DNA of 64,000 nucleotides. It comes from Candidatus Angelobacter sp. Gp1-AA117 (GTDB lineage: Bacteria; Acidobacteriota; Terriglobia; Terriglobales; Acidobacteriaceae). The notes below the pieces were generated by a model. It was not told where the DNA came from. It did no database searches and worked only from the letters and a program-made list of their open reading frames with translations. The stretch's first letter is position 1. Each line of letters opens with the position of its first letter. Positions 15,964 to 25,107 of this stretch are shown here, piece by piece. The DNA lies in NCBI GenBank assembly GCA_003223515.1, contig QHVI01000019.1, positions 1 to 64,000 of the forward strand. The letters run 5' to 3'. A program made the position numbers and the translations under genes.

Positions 15964-16926
15964 TTACGCTACCTCGCGGAAGGTCTTTTCCGTCAGTGAA
16001 GCCACGCGGATGGTTGGCTGATGCAGCTTATGGATGAGGTAGAGCGGACGGCGGCGGACTTCGTCGTAAATTCTGCCGATATATTCGCCCAGCAGTCCAA
16101 TACAGATCAGCTGGACACCGCCCAGGAATAGAATGCTCAGCACGGTTCCGGCATTGTTCACAATGCCATGGCCGGCAATGGCGGCAACCAGCAGTCCCAG
16201 CCCAACCAGCAGCGCGGCGGTCACAATCAATCCACCGAGTGCCAGCCCTACACGCAGCGGCTTGTAGCTGAAGCTGAAAATGGCATCCATCGCATACTTG
16301 AAGAGCTTGAGCAAAGTTTGCTTCGGCTCTCCGGCAGCCCGGTCGGCGCGGTCATAGTAGACAACCGCGGTGGGGAATCCTACCCAGGAGCGCAAACCGG
16401 GAAGATAGCGGTTTCCTTCCTGAAGATTGTTGATGGCATCTGCAGCCTGGCGATCAAGCAGGCCGAAGATTCCGGCATTCAGGGGAATGGGGAAATCAGA
16501 GATGAATCCCAGAATCTTGTAGAACAGCGGAAAGAGTCTGCCTCTCAGCCCTTTTTCTGCGCGGCTGGTGCGCTCGGCAATCACAACCTTAGCTCCGGTT
16601 TTCCACGCAGTAACCATGCGCGGCAAGACTTCAGGCGGGTCCTGGAAGTCGCCATCCATCAGGATGACCGCCTCACCCTTCGCCGTGGCAAGCCCGGCAG
16701 TCAGCGCGGGCTGGTGGCCAAAGTTGCGTGAAAATTCGACGACGGTGACATGCGGATCGCGCTGCTGGATGTCAAGCAGCAATGAGAGCGACGAATCACG
16801 GCTGCCGTCATTGACAAAAACAATTTCCCAGTCTTCCTGGATGCTTTCCATCACTGCTGAAACAGCAGCATGGAATGCGGAGATGTTTTCTTCCTCGTTG
16901 TAGATGGGTACGACTACGGAGATCAT
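15964..16926 (-). CDS. Family 2 glycosyltransferase, membrane-anchored (DPM1/GtrB-like)
   Basis: The product has 320 residues. The N-terminal GT-A domain begins SVVVPIYNEEENI, has the nucleotide-sugar motif FVNDGSRDSS, the DXD-type ILMDGDFQDPP, and the acceptor region RNFGHQPALTAGL. Two C-terminal transmembrane helices (about 230-255 and 265-290) and the GEYIGRIYDEVRRRP tail are typical of undecaprenyl-phosphate glycosyltransferases such as GtrB and ArnC. The sugar is transferred to a lipid carrier at the inner membrane for envelope polysaccharide or lipid modification. It follows ugd on the same strand, so the donor could be UDP-glucose or UDP-glucuronate. Confidence 0.92.
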   Translation of the reverse strand: MISVVVPIYNEEENISAFHAAVSAVMESIQEDWEIVFVNDGSRDSSLSLLLDIQQRDPHVTVVEFSRNFGHQPALTAGLATAKGEAVILMDGDFQDPPEVLPRMVTAWKTGAKVVIAERTSRAEKGLRGRLFPLFYKILGFISDFPIPLNAGIFGLLDRQAADAINNLQEGNRYLPGLRSWVGFPTAVVYYDRADRAAGEPKQTLLKLFKYAMDAIFSFSYKPLRVGLALGGLIVTAALLVGLGLLVAAIAGHGIVNNAGTVLSILFLGGVQLICIGLLGEYIGRIYDEVRRRPLYLIHKLHQPTIRVASLTEKTFREVA

Positions 16927-16954
16927 CAGGGAACCCTTTTGAAAGAGTTAACGC

Positions 16955-16980
16955 GGGACCGGCCAATTGCGGCCGGTCCC
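16955..16980 (-). terminator. Perfect GC hairpin between ugd and the glycosyltransferase gene
   Basis: GGGACCGGCC-aattgc-GGCCGGTCCC is a perfect 10-bp stem just past the ugd stop. No T-run follows on the transcribed side, so it may be an attenuator or mRNA-stabilising hairpin rather than a full terminator. Confidence 0.6.
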
Positions 16981-16986
16981 GGATCG

Positions 16987-18423
16987 TTATGCGACCTTGT
17001 TGCCCGGCTCGCTCAATTCGGTCTTGAGTTCAGTCGTGCGGGGCACGGAGCGGCGCTCGCCCACTACGTCCGGACGGCCCACGCTGTAGTAATTCATGCC
17101 GGCGGCGGCCATGACTGAAGGTTTGAAGAGGTTGCGGCCGTCAATCACAATGGGATAACGCAATGCCTTCTTCATCTGGGCCACATCGAGGGCGGCAAAG
17201 TCTTCCCACTCGGTCAGAATGAGGCAGGCATCGGCGCCCTGAATGGCTTCATAAGGATCGTTAGCAAACTTGATGGCATCCGGAGGAAGCTCTTCGGCAG
17301 CGCGTTCCATGGCAGCCGGATCATACGCCGTGATCGAGCAGCCTTCCTTCAGCAGTGTCTTCATGATCGAGATGGCAGGCGATTCGCGGATATCATCCGT
17401 ACCGTTCTTGAACGCCAGGCCAAGCACACCCAGCTTCTTGCCTTTGAGCGTCCACAGGGCCTTGCGGATTTTCCGCAGGAAGCGGTTACGCTGCTCTTCA
17501 TTTACTTTCACGGTCTCATCGAGCAGTCCAAACTGGTAGCCATTTTCGCGGGCCACGGAGCGGAAGGCCAGCAGGTCTTTGGGAAAACACGATCCGCCGT
17601 AGCCCACGCCGGGATAGAGGAAGCGGCGTCCGATACGGGAATCGCTGCCAATGCCTTCACAGACCTGTTCAACATCTGCACCCACCGCTTCACACACACA
17701 GGCCACCGCATTGACAAACGAGATCTTCATCGCCAGGAAAGCGTTGGAAGCATGTTTGATCAGCTCGGCGCTCTTGGCGCTGGTGCGGATCAGGCGCGCC
17801 TTGAATGGTCCGGCCAGCGGACCGGGGATAATATCTCTCTTGTCGTAGTAGCTGCCATCCACCAGGGGCTTATAGGCCTGTTCCAGCACGGCGGCGCAAC
17901 GGTCAGCATCCGCGCCAATTACGATGCGGTCCGGATAAAGGAAATCGGCAACGGCAGTACCTTCGCGCAGGAACTCGGGGTTTGAAGCTACGTCAAACAG
18001 CTCTGCGGGAGCGCCATTGAGCAGCATGATCTTGCGGATCCAGCTATTGGTGTAAACCGGAACAGTGCTCTTCTCCACCACAACCTTATAGTCATCGATG
18101 GCAGTGGCAATGCCGCGGGCCACCGACTCGACATAGGAGAGATCAGCATCGCCATCTTCCTTGGGCGGCGTACCTACCGCGATAAAGATTGCCTGGCTGC
18201 GGCGCACAGCGTCATGCAGATCGTCAGTAAAGGCGAGACGCTTGCCCCGGTGCCGCTGGAGCAATTCGGGAAGAAATTTTTCATGGATTGGGCACTCACC
18301 CTTTTTGAGGGCGGCCAGTTTCCGTTCATCGTTGTCCACCAAAATTACGTTGTGGCCCAGCTCGGCGAAACATGCGCCCGCTACCAGACCCACATAACCT
18401 GATCCAACTACCGCAATATTCAT
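16987..18423 (-). CDS. ugd: UDP-glucose 6-dehydrogenase
   Basis: The product oxidises UDP-glucose to UDP-glucuronate with two NAD+, feeding envelope polysaccharide synthesis. The Rossmann start MNIAVVGSGYVGLVAGACFA places translation at ATG 18423, preceded by GGGGA; the ORF-track start at 18471 is 16 codons too early. It carries the family motifs EKSTVPV, NPEFLREGTAVADFLYPDR and the catalytic-cysteine segment GVGYGGSCFPKD. The C-terminal NAD/UDP domain (GLAFKNGTDDIRESPAI) and TEWEDF follow. The length of 478 residues is somewhat above the norm through a C-terminal tail. It forms a unit with the downstream GT2 gene. Confidence 0.96.
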   Translation of the reverse strand: MNIAVVGSGYVGLVAGACFAELGHNVILVDNDERKLAALKKGECPIHEKFLPELLQRHRGKRLAFTDDLHDAVRRSQAIFIAVGTPPKEDGDADLSYVESVARGIATAIDDYKVVVEKSTVPVYTNSWIRKIMLLNGAPAELFDVASNPEFLREGTAVADFLYPDRIVIGADADRCAAVLEQAYKPLVDGSYYDKRDIIPGPLAGPFKARLIRTSAKSAELIKHASNAFLAMKISFVNAVACVCEAVGADVEQVCEGIGSDSRIGRRFLYPGVGYGGSCFPKDLLAFRSVARENGYQFGLLDETVKVNEEQRNRFLRKIRKALWTLKGKKLGVLGLAFKNGTDDIRESPAISIMKTLLKEGCSITAYDPAAMERAAEELPPDAIKFANDPYEAIQGADACLILTEWEDFAALDVAQMKKALRYPIVIDGRNLFKPSVMAAAGMNYYSVGRPDVVGERRSVPRTTELKTELSEPGNKVA

Positions 18424-18471
18424 GCTTCGGTCCCCAGTTAAAAATTTGAAAGATTGCATTCCTGAGGGCAA

Positions 18472-18702
18472 TCTCAGGAGAGAGCAGCTAACGAAGTGTA
18501 GATGTCAGAACTGCTGGTAAGGATGTCAGCAGAGTTCCATTTTATCCGCATAAATACTGGCGAATCATAGTCTTGCCTTACGAGAGAATACTCTTAGAGC
18601 GGCAACGCCCCGGCCCTCACATACATCTCAGAACCATAATAGCCGCAGCTCCGCTCGATACTCAGAAGCAGCGCGCGAGATATCCCAGGTGTGCGCGTCA
18701 GC
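18472..18702. other. Divergent promoter gap
   Basis: This 230-bp gap lies between the divergent ugd and phosphoesterase genes. No gene or clear promoter boxes could be assigned. Confidence 0.4.
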
Positions 18703-20215
18703 ATGAAAACCATGACTCTCAAACCGTACTTCTTCATTATTTCTCTGCTTGCGCTGTTGTCGCTGTGTGGATGTGGCGGAACGGCGAATCCTGCGCCCAC
18801 AACCGGCGGCAATGGGAACGGTGGAGGACAGAGCCCGAATCCACCCACCCTGCAAACGGCCGTGAACCACATCATTCATGATGCAGGAAAACCGTTCTTT
18901 CGATGCGTACTTCGGAAAGATCAATGATTTTCGCGCCAACCAGGGACTGGGCCGCGATCTGGATGCCCTGGATACGGCGTTCAGTAATCCCGCGGACGAT
19001 GGCGACAATATTTCCAATTACCACCTGGTGACCAGTTGCCTTTACAACACCAGCGCTGCATGGCTGGTGAGCCATGGTGACGCAAACCGCTTCAGCCCGT
19101 CTGACGGCAATCCCATCCTGATCAATGGATACATGCATACCGCATCCGGAATTGCGCAGCAGCCTGCGCCGGATGGAAATCCCGACACCAAGGGCGTGCG
19201 CTCCATGGGCTTCTATAGCGGCGCTGACCTGCCCGGACCCTATTTTTATGCCACGCAGTTTGCAACTTCAGACCGCTGGTACTCACCGGCCCCGGTGCAG
19301 ACGGAGGTTGTGCGGCTCTATTCCATGGCGGCAACCTCGCAGGGATTTGCCAAGCCACCTCAGGCCAGCAATGCCACGCTGAGTGCCACCACCATTTTCC
19401 AGCTTCTGGATAACGCGAATATTTCCTGGAAGATTTACTCCGTAGATAAAGACCCGAATACGGGAAGACTGATCACCTTCCTGAACTTCTTCCAGCCTTA
19501 TGGCTCAAGCAAGCAGGACCACGTCTTTCCTATCTCGCAATACTTCACTGACGTGGCCGCCGGAACATTGCCGCAGTTTGCCTACATCGAGCCCGGTTTC
19601 CTTTCCGGGCGCGACGAGCACCCTGGCGGTACCAATAACATTCAGACCGGCGCACAATTCATGCAGTCTATTCTGAATGCCTTCATCAACAGCCCTTCTT
19701 ACAATGATTCGATTTTTATTGAGACCTTTGATGAAGGCGGCGGCCTCTTTGATCACGTTGGCCCGATGATAGATGGCCAGCCCATTCAGGAACTGACAGC
19801 GGGAGCCAGCGGACAGACTGTAACCACGGGGAAATATTCAACCGATGTGACGGCGCAGCATGTGCCCAGCCCGGATGGCATTCCGCCGCGTGATCTCACG
19901 GCCAGCGATCCTCAGGGCAACTTCACCCGTACCGGCTTCCGGGTACCGCTGATGATTGTGTCGCCATTCGCCAAGCCGCACTTCGTTTCTCATACGCCCA
20001 TGGATTTCACCGCAGTGCTCAGGCTGGTGGAGAAACGTTTCAACCTGCCCAACCTGACACAGCGTGACGCAGCCCAACCGGACATGACGGAGTTCTTTGA
20101 TTTCACCGGCCCCAACAAGACAGTTCCAGCAGCGCCAACGCAAGGTGTAAACATGGTATGCGACCCGAGCAAAGCATCGGCGACCAAAGGTACGACGTTT
20201 ACGCCGCCGCAGTAA
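18703..20215 (+). pseudogene. Phosphoesterase (acid phosphatase/phospholipase C-like lipoprotein) split by a -1 frameshift
   Basis: The N-terminal part (18703 on) is a lipoprotein signal, MKTMTLKPYFFIISLLALLSLCGCGG, followed by a Gly/Asn linker up to AVNHII. The family continues with F-M-M-Q-E-N-R-S-F-D-x-Y-F-G, which is found in the +1 frame starting at 18878. One missing base in ATCATT-CATGATG (about 18874-18877) breaks the frame. The downstream 445 codons are intact and carry MMQENRSFDAYFG and FIETFDEGGGLFDHVGP of the PF04185 phosphoesterase family, which are metal-dependent secreted hydrolases of phosphate esters. It is either a recent pseudogene or a sequencing error; an intact remainder favours recent or artefactual. 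Confidence 0.85.
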
Positions 20216-20277
20216 AGAAGTCGAATGAGCGAGGAAGGCAACACTCATCAGAAGGACACAGCAGCAGGGGCTAAAGC

Positions 20278-20389
20278 CCAATGTCACTTACATTGCATAT
20301 TCGACATGAATTTAAGAGAATTTTCGCATGGGCGGGCGACAGCGGGGCAGATTCCTCCACCCTACTCACGCGCTGAAGAAAACGCGCGT
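20278..20389. repeat. 113-bp dispersed repeat, copy 2 (partner at 9446-9558)
   Basis: This copy is nearly identical to 9446-9558, including the GTCACTTAC start, TTTCGCATGGGCGGGC centre and ACGCGC...GCGCGT hairpin end. It is followed here by TTTT, so it may work as a terminator. It is preceded by GGGGCTAAAGCCC, a small palindrome. Confidence 0.9.
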
Positions 20390-20392
20390 TTT

Positions 20393-20475
20393 CCTGCTCT
20401 TGCTGGAAATGGCGTGTCATTTTTTATGATTGATATGCAGCCGGGCGCGCTTAGAGTTCCCCACTGGCACCCGAC
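20393..20475 (+). pseudogene. Cupin-domain remnant
   Basis: A short in-frame stretch reads GVSFFMIDMQPGALRVPHWHP, strongly like the metal-binding first cupin motif of oxalate-decarboxylase-type bicupins (PGxxRxxHWHP). It runs straight into an unrelated frame after PHWHP. It is a truncated fragment and not a gene. Confidence 0.5.
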
Positions 20476-20658
20476 TTCTTTGACGCAGTGCCTGTCGAAG
20501 GCGCGCATACCCATGATGTGTCATTCAGCTTTGACGTGACTGCCGCCCTGCCTCGGCCGAAACTCGCGAATGAACCAGTGGTAACCGTGGCACTAGTCAA
20601 CCAGTCGGACGCTGAGGCCAAACCGTTTGTGGGCAGTATTGCTCTGGTCAGAGAGTGA
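20461..20658 (+). pseudogene. C-terminal remnant resembling tyrosinase/polyphenol-oxidase family
   Basis: From 20461 a protein-like frame (PLAPDFFDAVPVEG, HTHDVSFSFDVTAALPR, EAKPFVGSIALVRE) runs to a TGA at 20656. The HxxxxSFSFDVT and KPFVGSIALV strands resemble the C-terminal beta domain of bacterial tyrosinase-like copper enzymes. There is no start codon or N-terminal part. It has been joined to a cupin fragment by deletion. Confidence 0.4.
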
Positions 20659-20704
20659 ATCGCGCCCCGTAAGTGGAGTAACTTATCGAGTGTTTCCGCT
20701 TTCC

Positions 20705-20737
20705 TGCCCGGATTTGATAAACAAGTCCGGGCATTTT
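20705..20737 (+). terminator. Intrinsic terminator after the gene remnants
   Basis: TGCCCGGA and TCCGGGCA form an 8-bp stem around a 13-nt loop, followed by TTTT. It lies 46 bp past the stop of the tyrosinase-like remnant, so it is likely that lost gene's original terminator. 20738-21021 holds no other feature I can support. Confidence 0.75.
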
Positions 20738-21021
20738 CACGATTGTGCCCGGTTACCGTTCTTTTGGCGCACAAGAATGATTTTGTTCAACATCATCTGT
20801 AGCAGTCATTCCAATTTCCATTGGAGATGTTCTTCCCAGAAATGATATCTGCCTGAAGTCACAACACCGAAATCCGATGAAGCGCTACCGGGCTGCGAGG
20901 GAAAATCTTTGCCACCGAATCTCGTAGCATCACTCACCTCTTAAGGATTCAACTTAAAAGCCGATAGTTGCAACAGTTCAGATTCAGCAAGTAGTTCAAA
21001 TTCAGGAAAGCGACAGTACTT

Positions 21022-22074
21022 ATGTATTCCTATGTAGCTATAAGGACTGCTGGTTGGCTGTGGGTTGCAACCGCGCTGCTATCGATTTTGTATTTGACGG
21101 AAATCAGGACACACGCCCAGGCTTTACAGGTACTCTCCCTGGCTCCCGATGCGAACGTGCCTCAGACGGCGCATCGGGACCTGAAGCTTTCAAAGCAGGA
21201 GCGCAAGCGTTTGAAGTATGACGTAAGCAGGATTGGCACACGCGACTTAGGCAAAGGCATGAACTTCTATAGCATCGAAAGCGAGCGCGCCATGGGCCGC
21301 GAACTGGCCGATGAAATTGAAGAACAGGCCAAGACCGTCGATGATCCTTTGCTTCAGAATTATGTCGACCAGCTATGCCGCCGACTGGTGAACCATTCGG
21401 ATGCAGTTTTTCCTTTCACGGTAAAAATCCTTCAAAACGACGAGATCAACGCCTTCGCACTTCCGGGCGGCTACCTATACGTGAATAGCGGGCTGATTCT
21501 CTCGGCAGACAATGAGGCCGAGCTGGCGGCAGTGATGGCGCATGAGGTTGCCCACGTAGCCGCGCGACATGCCAGCAGGAATGCGACCAAGTCGCAAATC
21601 TGGAACCTGGCTTCCATTCCGCTGGTTTTCGTAAACGGGCCGGCAGGCATGGCAATGCAGCAGCTCAAGGGAATCGCTGTGCCGCTCACCTTCCTGAAAT
21701 TCAGCCGGGACGCTGAGCGAGAGGCAGACCTGCTCGGTCTTCAGTATCAATATGCGGCCGGCTACGACCCTGAAGCATTTGTGAGCTTCTTCGAAAAGCT
21801 GAGCATGAAAGGCCGCACGCCGGGATTTGTGGCCAAGGCGTTCTCTACGCACCCAATGAATGAAGAACGCATGCGCAGCGCCCGGCATGAGATTGACACC
21901 ATGCTGCCGTCCCGCGACCAATACGTGGTTTCAAGCAACGAATTCGACGAGGCCAAGTCCCGCCTGGCAACAATCCTCTCCGGCAAACCCGCTGTCGATG
22001 ACCATGGCGACAAGCCCATTCTGGTGCGCGCCGCCAAAAGCCTCACCGCTGATGACCCTGATCAGCACAACTGA
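21022..22074 (+). CDS. M48-family zinc metalloprotease, exported
   Basis: The product has 350 residues with an N-terminal signal or anchor (about residues 10-32). The catalytic motif is HEVAHVAARH (HEXXH), with the downstream glutamate ligand in SRDAEREADLLGLQY. The region NDEINAFALPGGYLYVNSGLI is typical of BepA/LoiP-like periplasmic M48 peptidases that degrade misfolded outer-membrane proteins. An AGGA site precedes the ATG. The neighbours do not indicate a specific substrate. It is probably an envelope quality-control protease. Confidence 0.92.
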   Translation: MYSYVAIRTAGWLWVATALLSILYLTEIRTHAQALQVLSLAPDANVPQTAHRDLKLSKQERKRLKYDVSRIGTRDLGKGMNFYSIESERAMGRELADEIEEQAKTVDDPLLQNYVDQLCRRLVNHSDAVFPFTVKILQNDEINAFALPGGYLYVNSGLILSADNEAELAAVMAHEVAHVAARHASRNATKSQIWNLASIPLVFVNGPAGMAMQQLKGIAVPLTFLKFSRDAEREADLLGLQYQYAAGYDPEAFVSFFEKLSMKGRTPGFVAKAFSTHPMNEERMRSARHEIDTMLPSRDQYVVSSNEFDEAKSRLATILSGKPAVDDHGDKPILVRAAKSLTADDPDQHN

Positions 22075-22338
22075 AGTTGTGGCCTGATATAAACCGTTTG
22101 TGCATGGTTAGTCCAACCCGTCAGGATTGAGGCTGAACGGCTTCTGAAGCAATCCAGGTGCTACTAAAGTTTTGGCGAAGTTGTCCGAACATGTTTGCGT
22201 GGGAAGGAAAGAGAGGAGCTGTGAATGGCTGCTTGTAGTTCCTCCCACCTGAAAGCTTTCTCACAAAGGGGCCTTTTGTAATCCCGCGGAAGATGATTGG
22301 AGAAAGCACAGAAGCTTACGTTTCGGTGGAGAGGATTT

Positions 22339-23277
22339 ATGTCATCCAGAAGCAGCTTCCGTCAAAAAATGGTGCTTGCCGTTATGGTCGTCAGGCATGG
22401 GGGACACGAAAAGCAACTGGCACACACGATGGACCTGACTGAGGTCTCGGCAAGGCTTGGAGGGATCGTTTCACCACTTGAACCAGGTGAAATCATCGAA
22501 ATAGAACGGGGAGCAGTCAAGGCCGAGTTCAGGGTGGTGTGGATGGGAGATCCGCGAAGCGCTTTAGCACATCAAGCGGGTATCCACATTGTGCGTCCCC
22601 AAAAATTCACGTGGAATATTGAATTGAAAACGGACCAGGTCGAAGTTCCTGTAGACATTGACCATCTCAGGCACTTCGAGCGGCTTCCCCTGCAGGAGCA
22701 AGCACGGGAAGAAAGGCGGTGGCACCAAAGATATGTCTGCTCCGGGACCGCCGCTATCAAAACAGACGGCGCCTCTTTTGAGATCTTCGGAGAGGTAAAA
22801 GATATATCTGAAGGAGGCATTTACGTCGAGGTGGCTGCCCCCCTGCCTGTCAACTCCAAAGTGAACCTGAAGTTATGTATCGAAAATATCTCATTCACGG
22901 CAACCGGGGTGGTACGAACGAGCTATCCACTGTTGGGAATGGGCATCCACTTTCAAGATGTGACACGAGAAAGCCTGGAGAAACTAGCGGTTGTGGTGGA
23001 ACGGGCTAAACGAAGACGGCCGCAAGAACAATGCACAAACCCAGAATTGCTCCAGATGGAGCAAAGCTCTTCAGAAGAAGCTGATCAGGAGGCCGTCATA
23101 CATGAGTGGAGCCCGAATCCTGAAGGCGATTGCGCGCCCATATCTGTTTTGACCGCAGCTTCCCAGGAGATACTGAGCGATTTTGACCGGTGGCGGCGTG
23201 CCTCCTCACCAGCCGAAGTTGCCAAGCTCAGATTGGCTATCGATCAGCTACATGAGAAGCTCGACGCGGCTACCTGA
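22339..23277 (+). CDS. PilZ-domain protein (c-di-GMP effector), tandem PilZ-like
   Basis: ATG 22339 is preceded by GGAGAGGA; the ORF-track start at 22297 is a TTG. The first ~90 residues resemble a degenerate PilZ barrel (DLTEVSARLGGIVSPLEPGEIIEIE) without the ligand residues. The second domain is canonical, with RRWHQRY (RxxxR) about residue 127 and DISEGGIYVE (D/NxSxxG), so c-di-GMP binding is expected. The C-terminal ~80 residues are acidic and unassigned. It lies 58 bp upstream of a REC-GGDEF diguanylate cyclase and is likely co-transcribed, so synthesis and sensing of the messenger are paired. Confidence 0.9.
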   Translation: MSSRSSFRQKMVLAVMVVRHGGHEKQLAHTMDLTEVSARLGGIVSPLEPGEIIEIERGAVKAEFRVVWMGDPRSALAHQAGIHIVRPQKFTWNIELKTDQVEVPVDIDHLRHFERLPLQEQAREERRWHQRYVCSGTAAIKTDGASFEIFGEVKDISEGGIYVEVAAPLPVNSKVNLKLCIENISFTATGVVRTSYPLLGMGIHFQDVTRESLEKLAVVVERAKRRRPQEQCTNPELLQMEQSSSEEADQEAVIHEWSPNPEGDCAPISVLTAASQEILSDFDRWRRASSPAEVAKLRLAIDQLHEKLDAAT

Positions 23278-23335
23278 AATGCGCGTGCAGGCTCAGAGAT
23301 GATGCCTGCCCGAAGGAGCAAACGAAAGGGAATCT

Positions 23336-24310
23336 ATGGCTAAGAGAGTGCTGATTGTCGAGGATGACGCTGTTTCCCGGCGGCTATTGCACAAGCTGCT
23401 GGAACAGTGGAAATATGATGTTATCGAGCTCGAAGATGGCGCTGAAGCCCTGAAGATACTACGGAGTAAGGATGCGCCCAAATTGGCCATCGTGGATTGG
23501 ATGTTGCCAGGACTGAACGGTCCCGATGTGGTGCGCCAGCTTCGAAGTTTCCAGGCCGCTTCTTACACCTATGTATTGCTGCTAACCAGCAAGTCTGAAA
23601 AATCGGACATTCTCCAGGGTTTAGATTCTGGAGCTGATGATTATCTAACGAAGCCGTTCGACGCTCAGGAGCTGCGAGCGAGACTTCGGGTCGGAGAGCG
23701 AATTGTCGATCTCCACGAGCGGCTCACGGATGCTTTGTCGGCTTCAGAGTTCCGGGCCAGTCATGATGGCTTGACCGGTCTCTATAATCGCAGCATGATT
23801 TTGAATCTGCTGGATCGGGAGGCGGCAAGATGTGAACGAGCGGCAACTCCTTTAGGGGTCATACTCGCGGATATCGACCGGTTCAAAGCAATCAATGACA
23901 GCCATGGGCATGCGGCCGGCGATCAAGTGCTGCTGGAGGTTGCCGGCAGAATGCAGTCCAGCCTGCGCTCCTATGATTTTCTCGGCCGTTATGGCGGTGA
24001 AGAGTTCCTGATCGTCGCGCCCGATTGCAGCTCTGAAGCTATTCAAGAAGTGGCTGAACGCGTACGGCAATCTGTAGCGAAAAGCCCCATCTCGGTGGCA
24101 GGCGCCAACCTGACGGTCACTATCAGCCTGGGCGCGAGTCTTGCACCCGGATCAGAGAATCTGCGCGCCTTATTAAAACGGACTGACCTGGCGTTGTATG
24201 CTGCCAAACGACAAGGCCGGAACCGGTCAACTTTTATGCCCGTTCCGCATGATGCTCATCCCGCGGTTACGGAGCCGGCCCACGTTCCGTATCAGCCTTT
24301 CGCCATGTGA
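23336..24310 (+). CDS. Response regulator with GGDEF output (PleD-like diguanylate cyclase)
   Basis: The product has 324 residues. The receiver domain (residues 4-120) has the acidic pair VEDD, the phospho-aspartate in IVDWMLPG, and the lysine in TKPFDAQEL. The GGDEF domain (about 155-310) has the active-site RYGGEEF and, five residues before it, the RSYD inhibitory site for product feedback. It should therefore be a phosphorylation-activated, feedback-controlled c-di-GMP synthase. An AGGGA site precedes the ATG. It follows the PilZ gene, which is its likely effector. No kinase is immediately adjacent; orphan histidine kinases lie 8-12 kb away. Confidence 0.95.
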   Translation: MAKRVLIVEDDAVSRRLLHKLLEQWKYDVIELEDGAEALKILRSKDAPKLAIVDWMLPGLNGPDVVRQLRSFQAASYTYVLLLTSKSEKSDILQGLDSGADDYLTKPFDAQELRARLRVGERIVDLHERLTDALSASEFRASHDGLTGLYNRSMILNLLDREAARCERAATPLGVILADIDRFKAINDSHGHAAGDQVLLEVAGRMQSSLRSYDFLGRYGGEEFLIVAPDCSSEAIQEVAERVRQSVAKSPISVAGANLTVTISLGASLAPGSENLRALLKRTDLALYAAKRQGRNRSTFMPVPHDAHPAVTEPAHVPYQPFAM

Positions 24311-24670
24311 ATCGAACAGTGAACGCAGGCCACCGCTTTCCTATCCAATCAATGCGCATGTTTTCGCGAGACGTGTAACAGGGTAACCCCCAGTTTGACA
24401 GTGCCGCGGCATACAGCAACTTTGGTTTTATTCTAAGTGAACAGTATTGGGGCGAGCACTGTTTCGCCCGCATTGCGGGCTGAATTATCGAGAATCCTCG
24501 CGTCCCATATTACATTCCGGCTTGCAGCCGGTCAGGGCACAAGCGCTGTTTGATTCAGGAAGGTCTTAAGTCCAGAAAATTTCTATCCAGATTCCAGAAT
24601 TTAGATGAGCCTGCACAAATTCACCGCTCCATTGCCTTTATCGAATCAACCACTTAACCACTCACGGCGA
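24311..24670. other. Intergenic gap
   Basis: There is no gene. A short hairpin GCCCGC-att-GCGGGC lies at 24466-24480 without a T-run. The right end leads into a candidate -24/-12 promoter. Confidence 0.4.
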
Positions 24671-24687
24671 TTGGCATGTTATGTGCT
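24671..24687 (+). promoter_or_regulatory. Candidate sigma-54 promoter
   Basis: TTGGCATGTTATGTGCT matches the -24 element TTGGCA well. It has the required 10-bp gap between GG (24673-24674) and GC (24685-24686), with GTGC instead of TTGC at -12. It lies 42 bp before the preferred ATG (24729) of the small secreted protein. The local NtrC-type activator is 2.3 kb downstream. Confidence 0.5.
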
Positions 24688-24728
24688 TTTATGAGGGCGA
24701 GCAGAAGTCAGCTCGAAAGAAACGCATC

Positions 24729-25079
24729 ATGCTGGTATCGCAACACAGCAATCTCGAAAGAATGGCTCGCAGGCGAGGTCTTATCCTCCTGAGTACTCTC
24801 TTTTGGATTTTCGCCACTGGCACCATCTCAGCTCAGAATCTCGCAAGCCGCGGTAATGATGCCTCCGCGACTTTGCGTATCAGGGTGAATATTGCTCCAT
24901 TTGTATATGCGAAAGCAGAGAAAGCTTCTGATTCCGCGCACACGGCAATGGTCGCGTATAACATACCAGTGAGAATGGAAAAGACCGAGTCATATTCAGC
25001 CACTCAAGCGATAGATATCACTACCAGGAATGGTGTGGTGAAAGCTCTTCTGATAACAACAACGACCATTCTTCAATAG
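24729..25079 (+). CDS. Small exported hypothetical protein
   Basis: From ATG 24729 the product has about 116 residues. A basic stretch, ERMARRRG, is followed by a hydrophobic signal sequence (LILLSTLFWIFATGTISAQ) and a short mature beta-rich part (TLRIRVNIAPFVYAKAEKA). The ORF-track ATG at 24681 overlaps the candidate -12 promoter element and is therefore unlikely. The mature part resembles small beta proteins secreted next to signalling genes in Acidobacteria. The function is unknown. Confidence 0.6.
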   Translation: MLVSQHSNLERMARRRGLILLSTLFWIFATGTISAQNLASRGNDASATLRIRVNIAPFVYAKAEKASDSAHTAMVAYNIPVRMEKTESYSATQAIDITTRNGVVKALLITTTTILQ

Positions 25080-25107
25080 ATAGGAACCGGATAAACGGAA
25101 GTGGACA

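Noticed and set aside
18691-18927. Selenocysteine or programmed frameshift for the split phosphoesterase
   Set aside because: There is no TGA at the junction and no slippery heptamer; a one-base loss explains it more simply.
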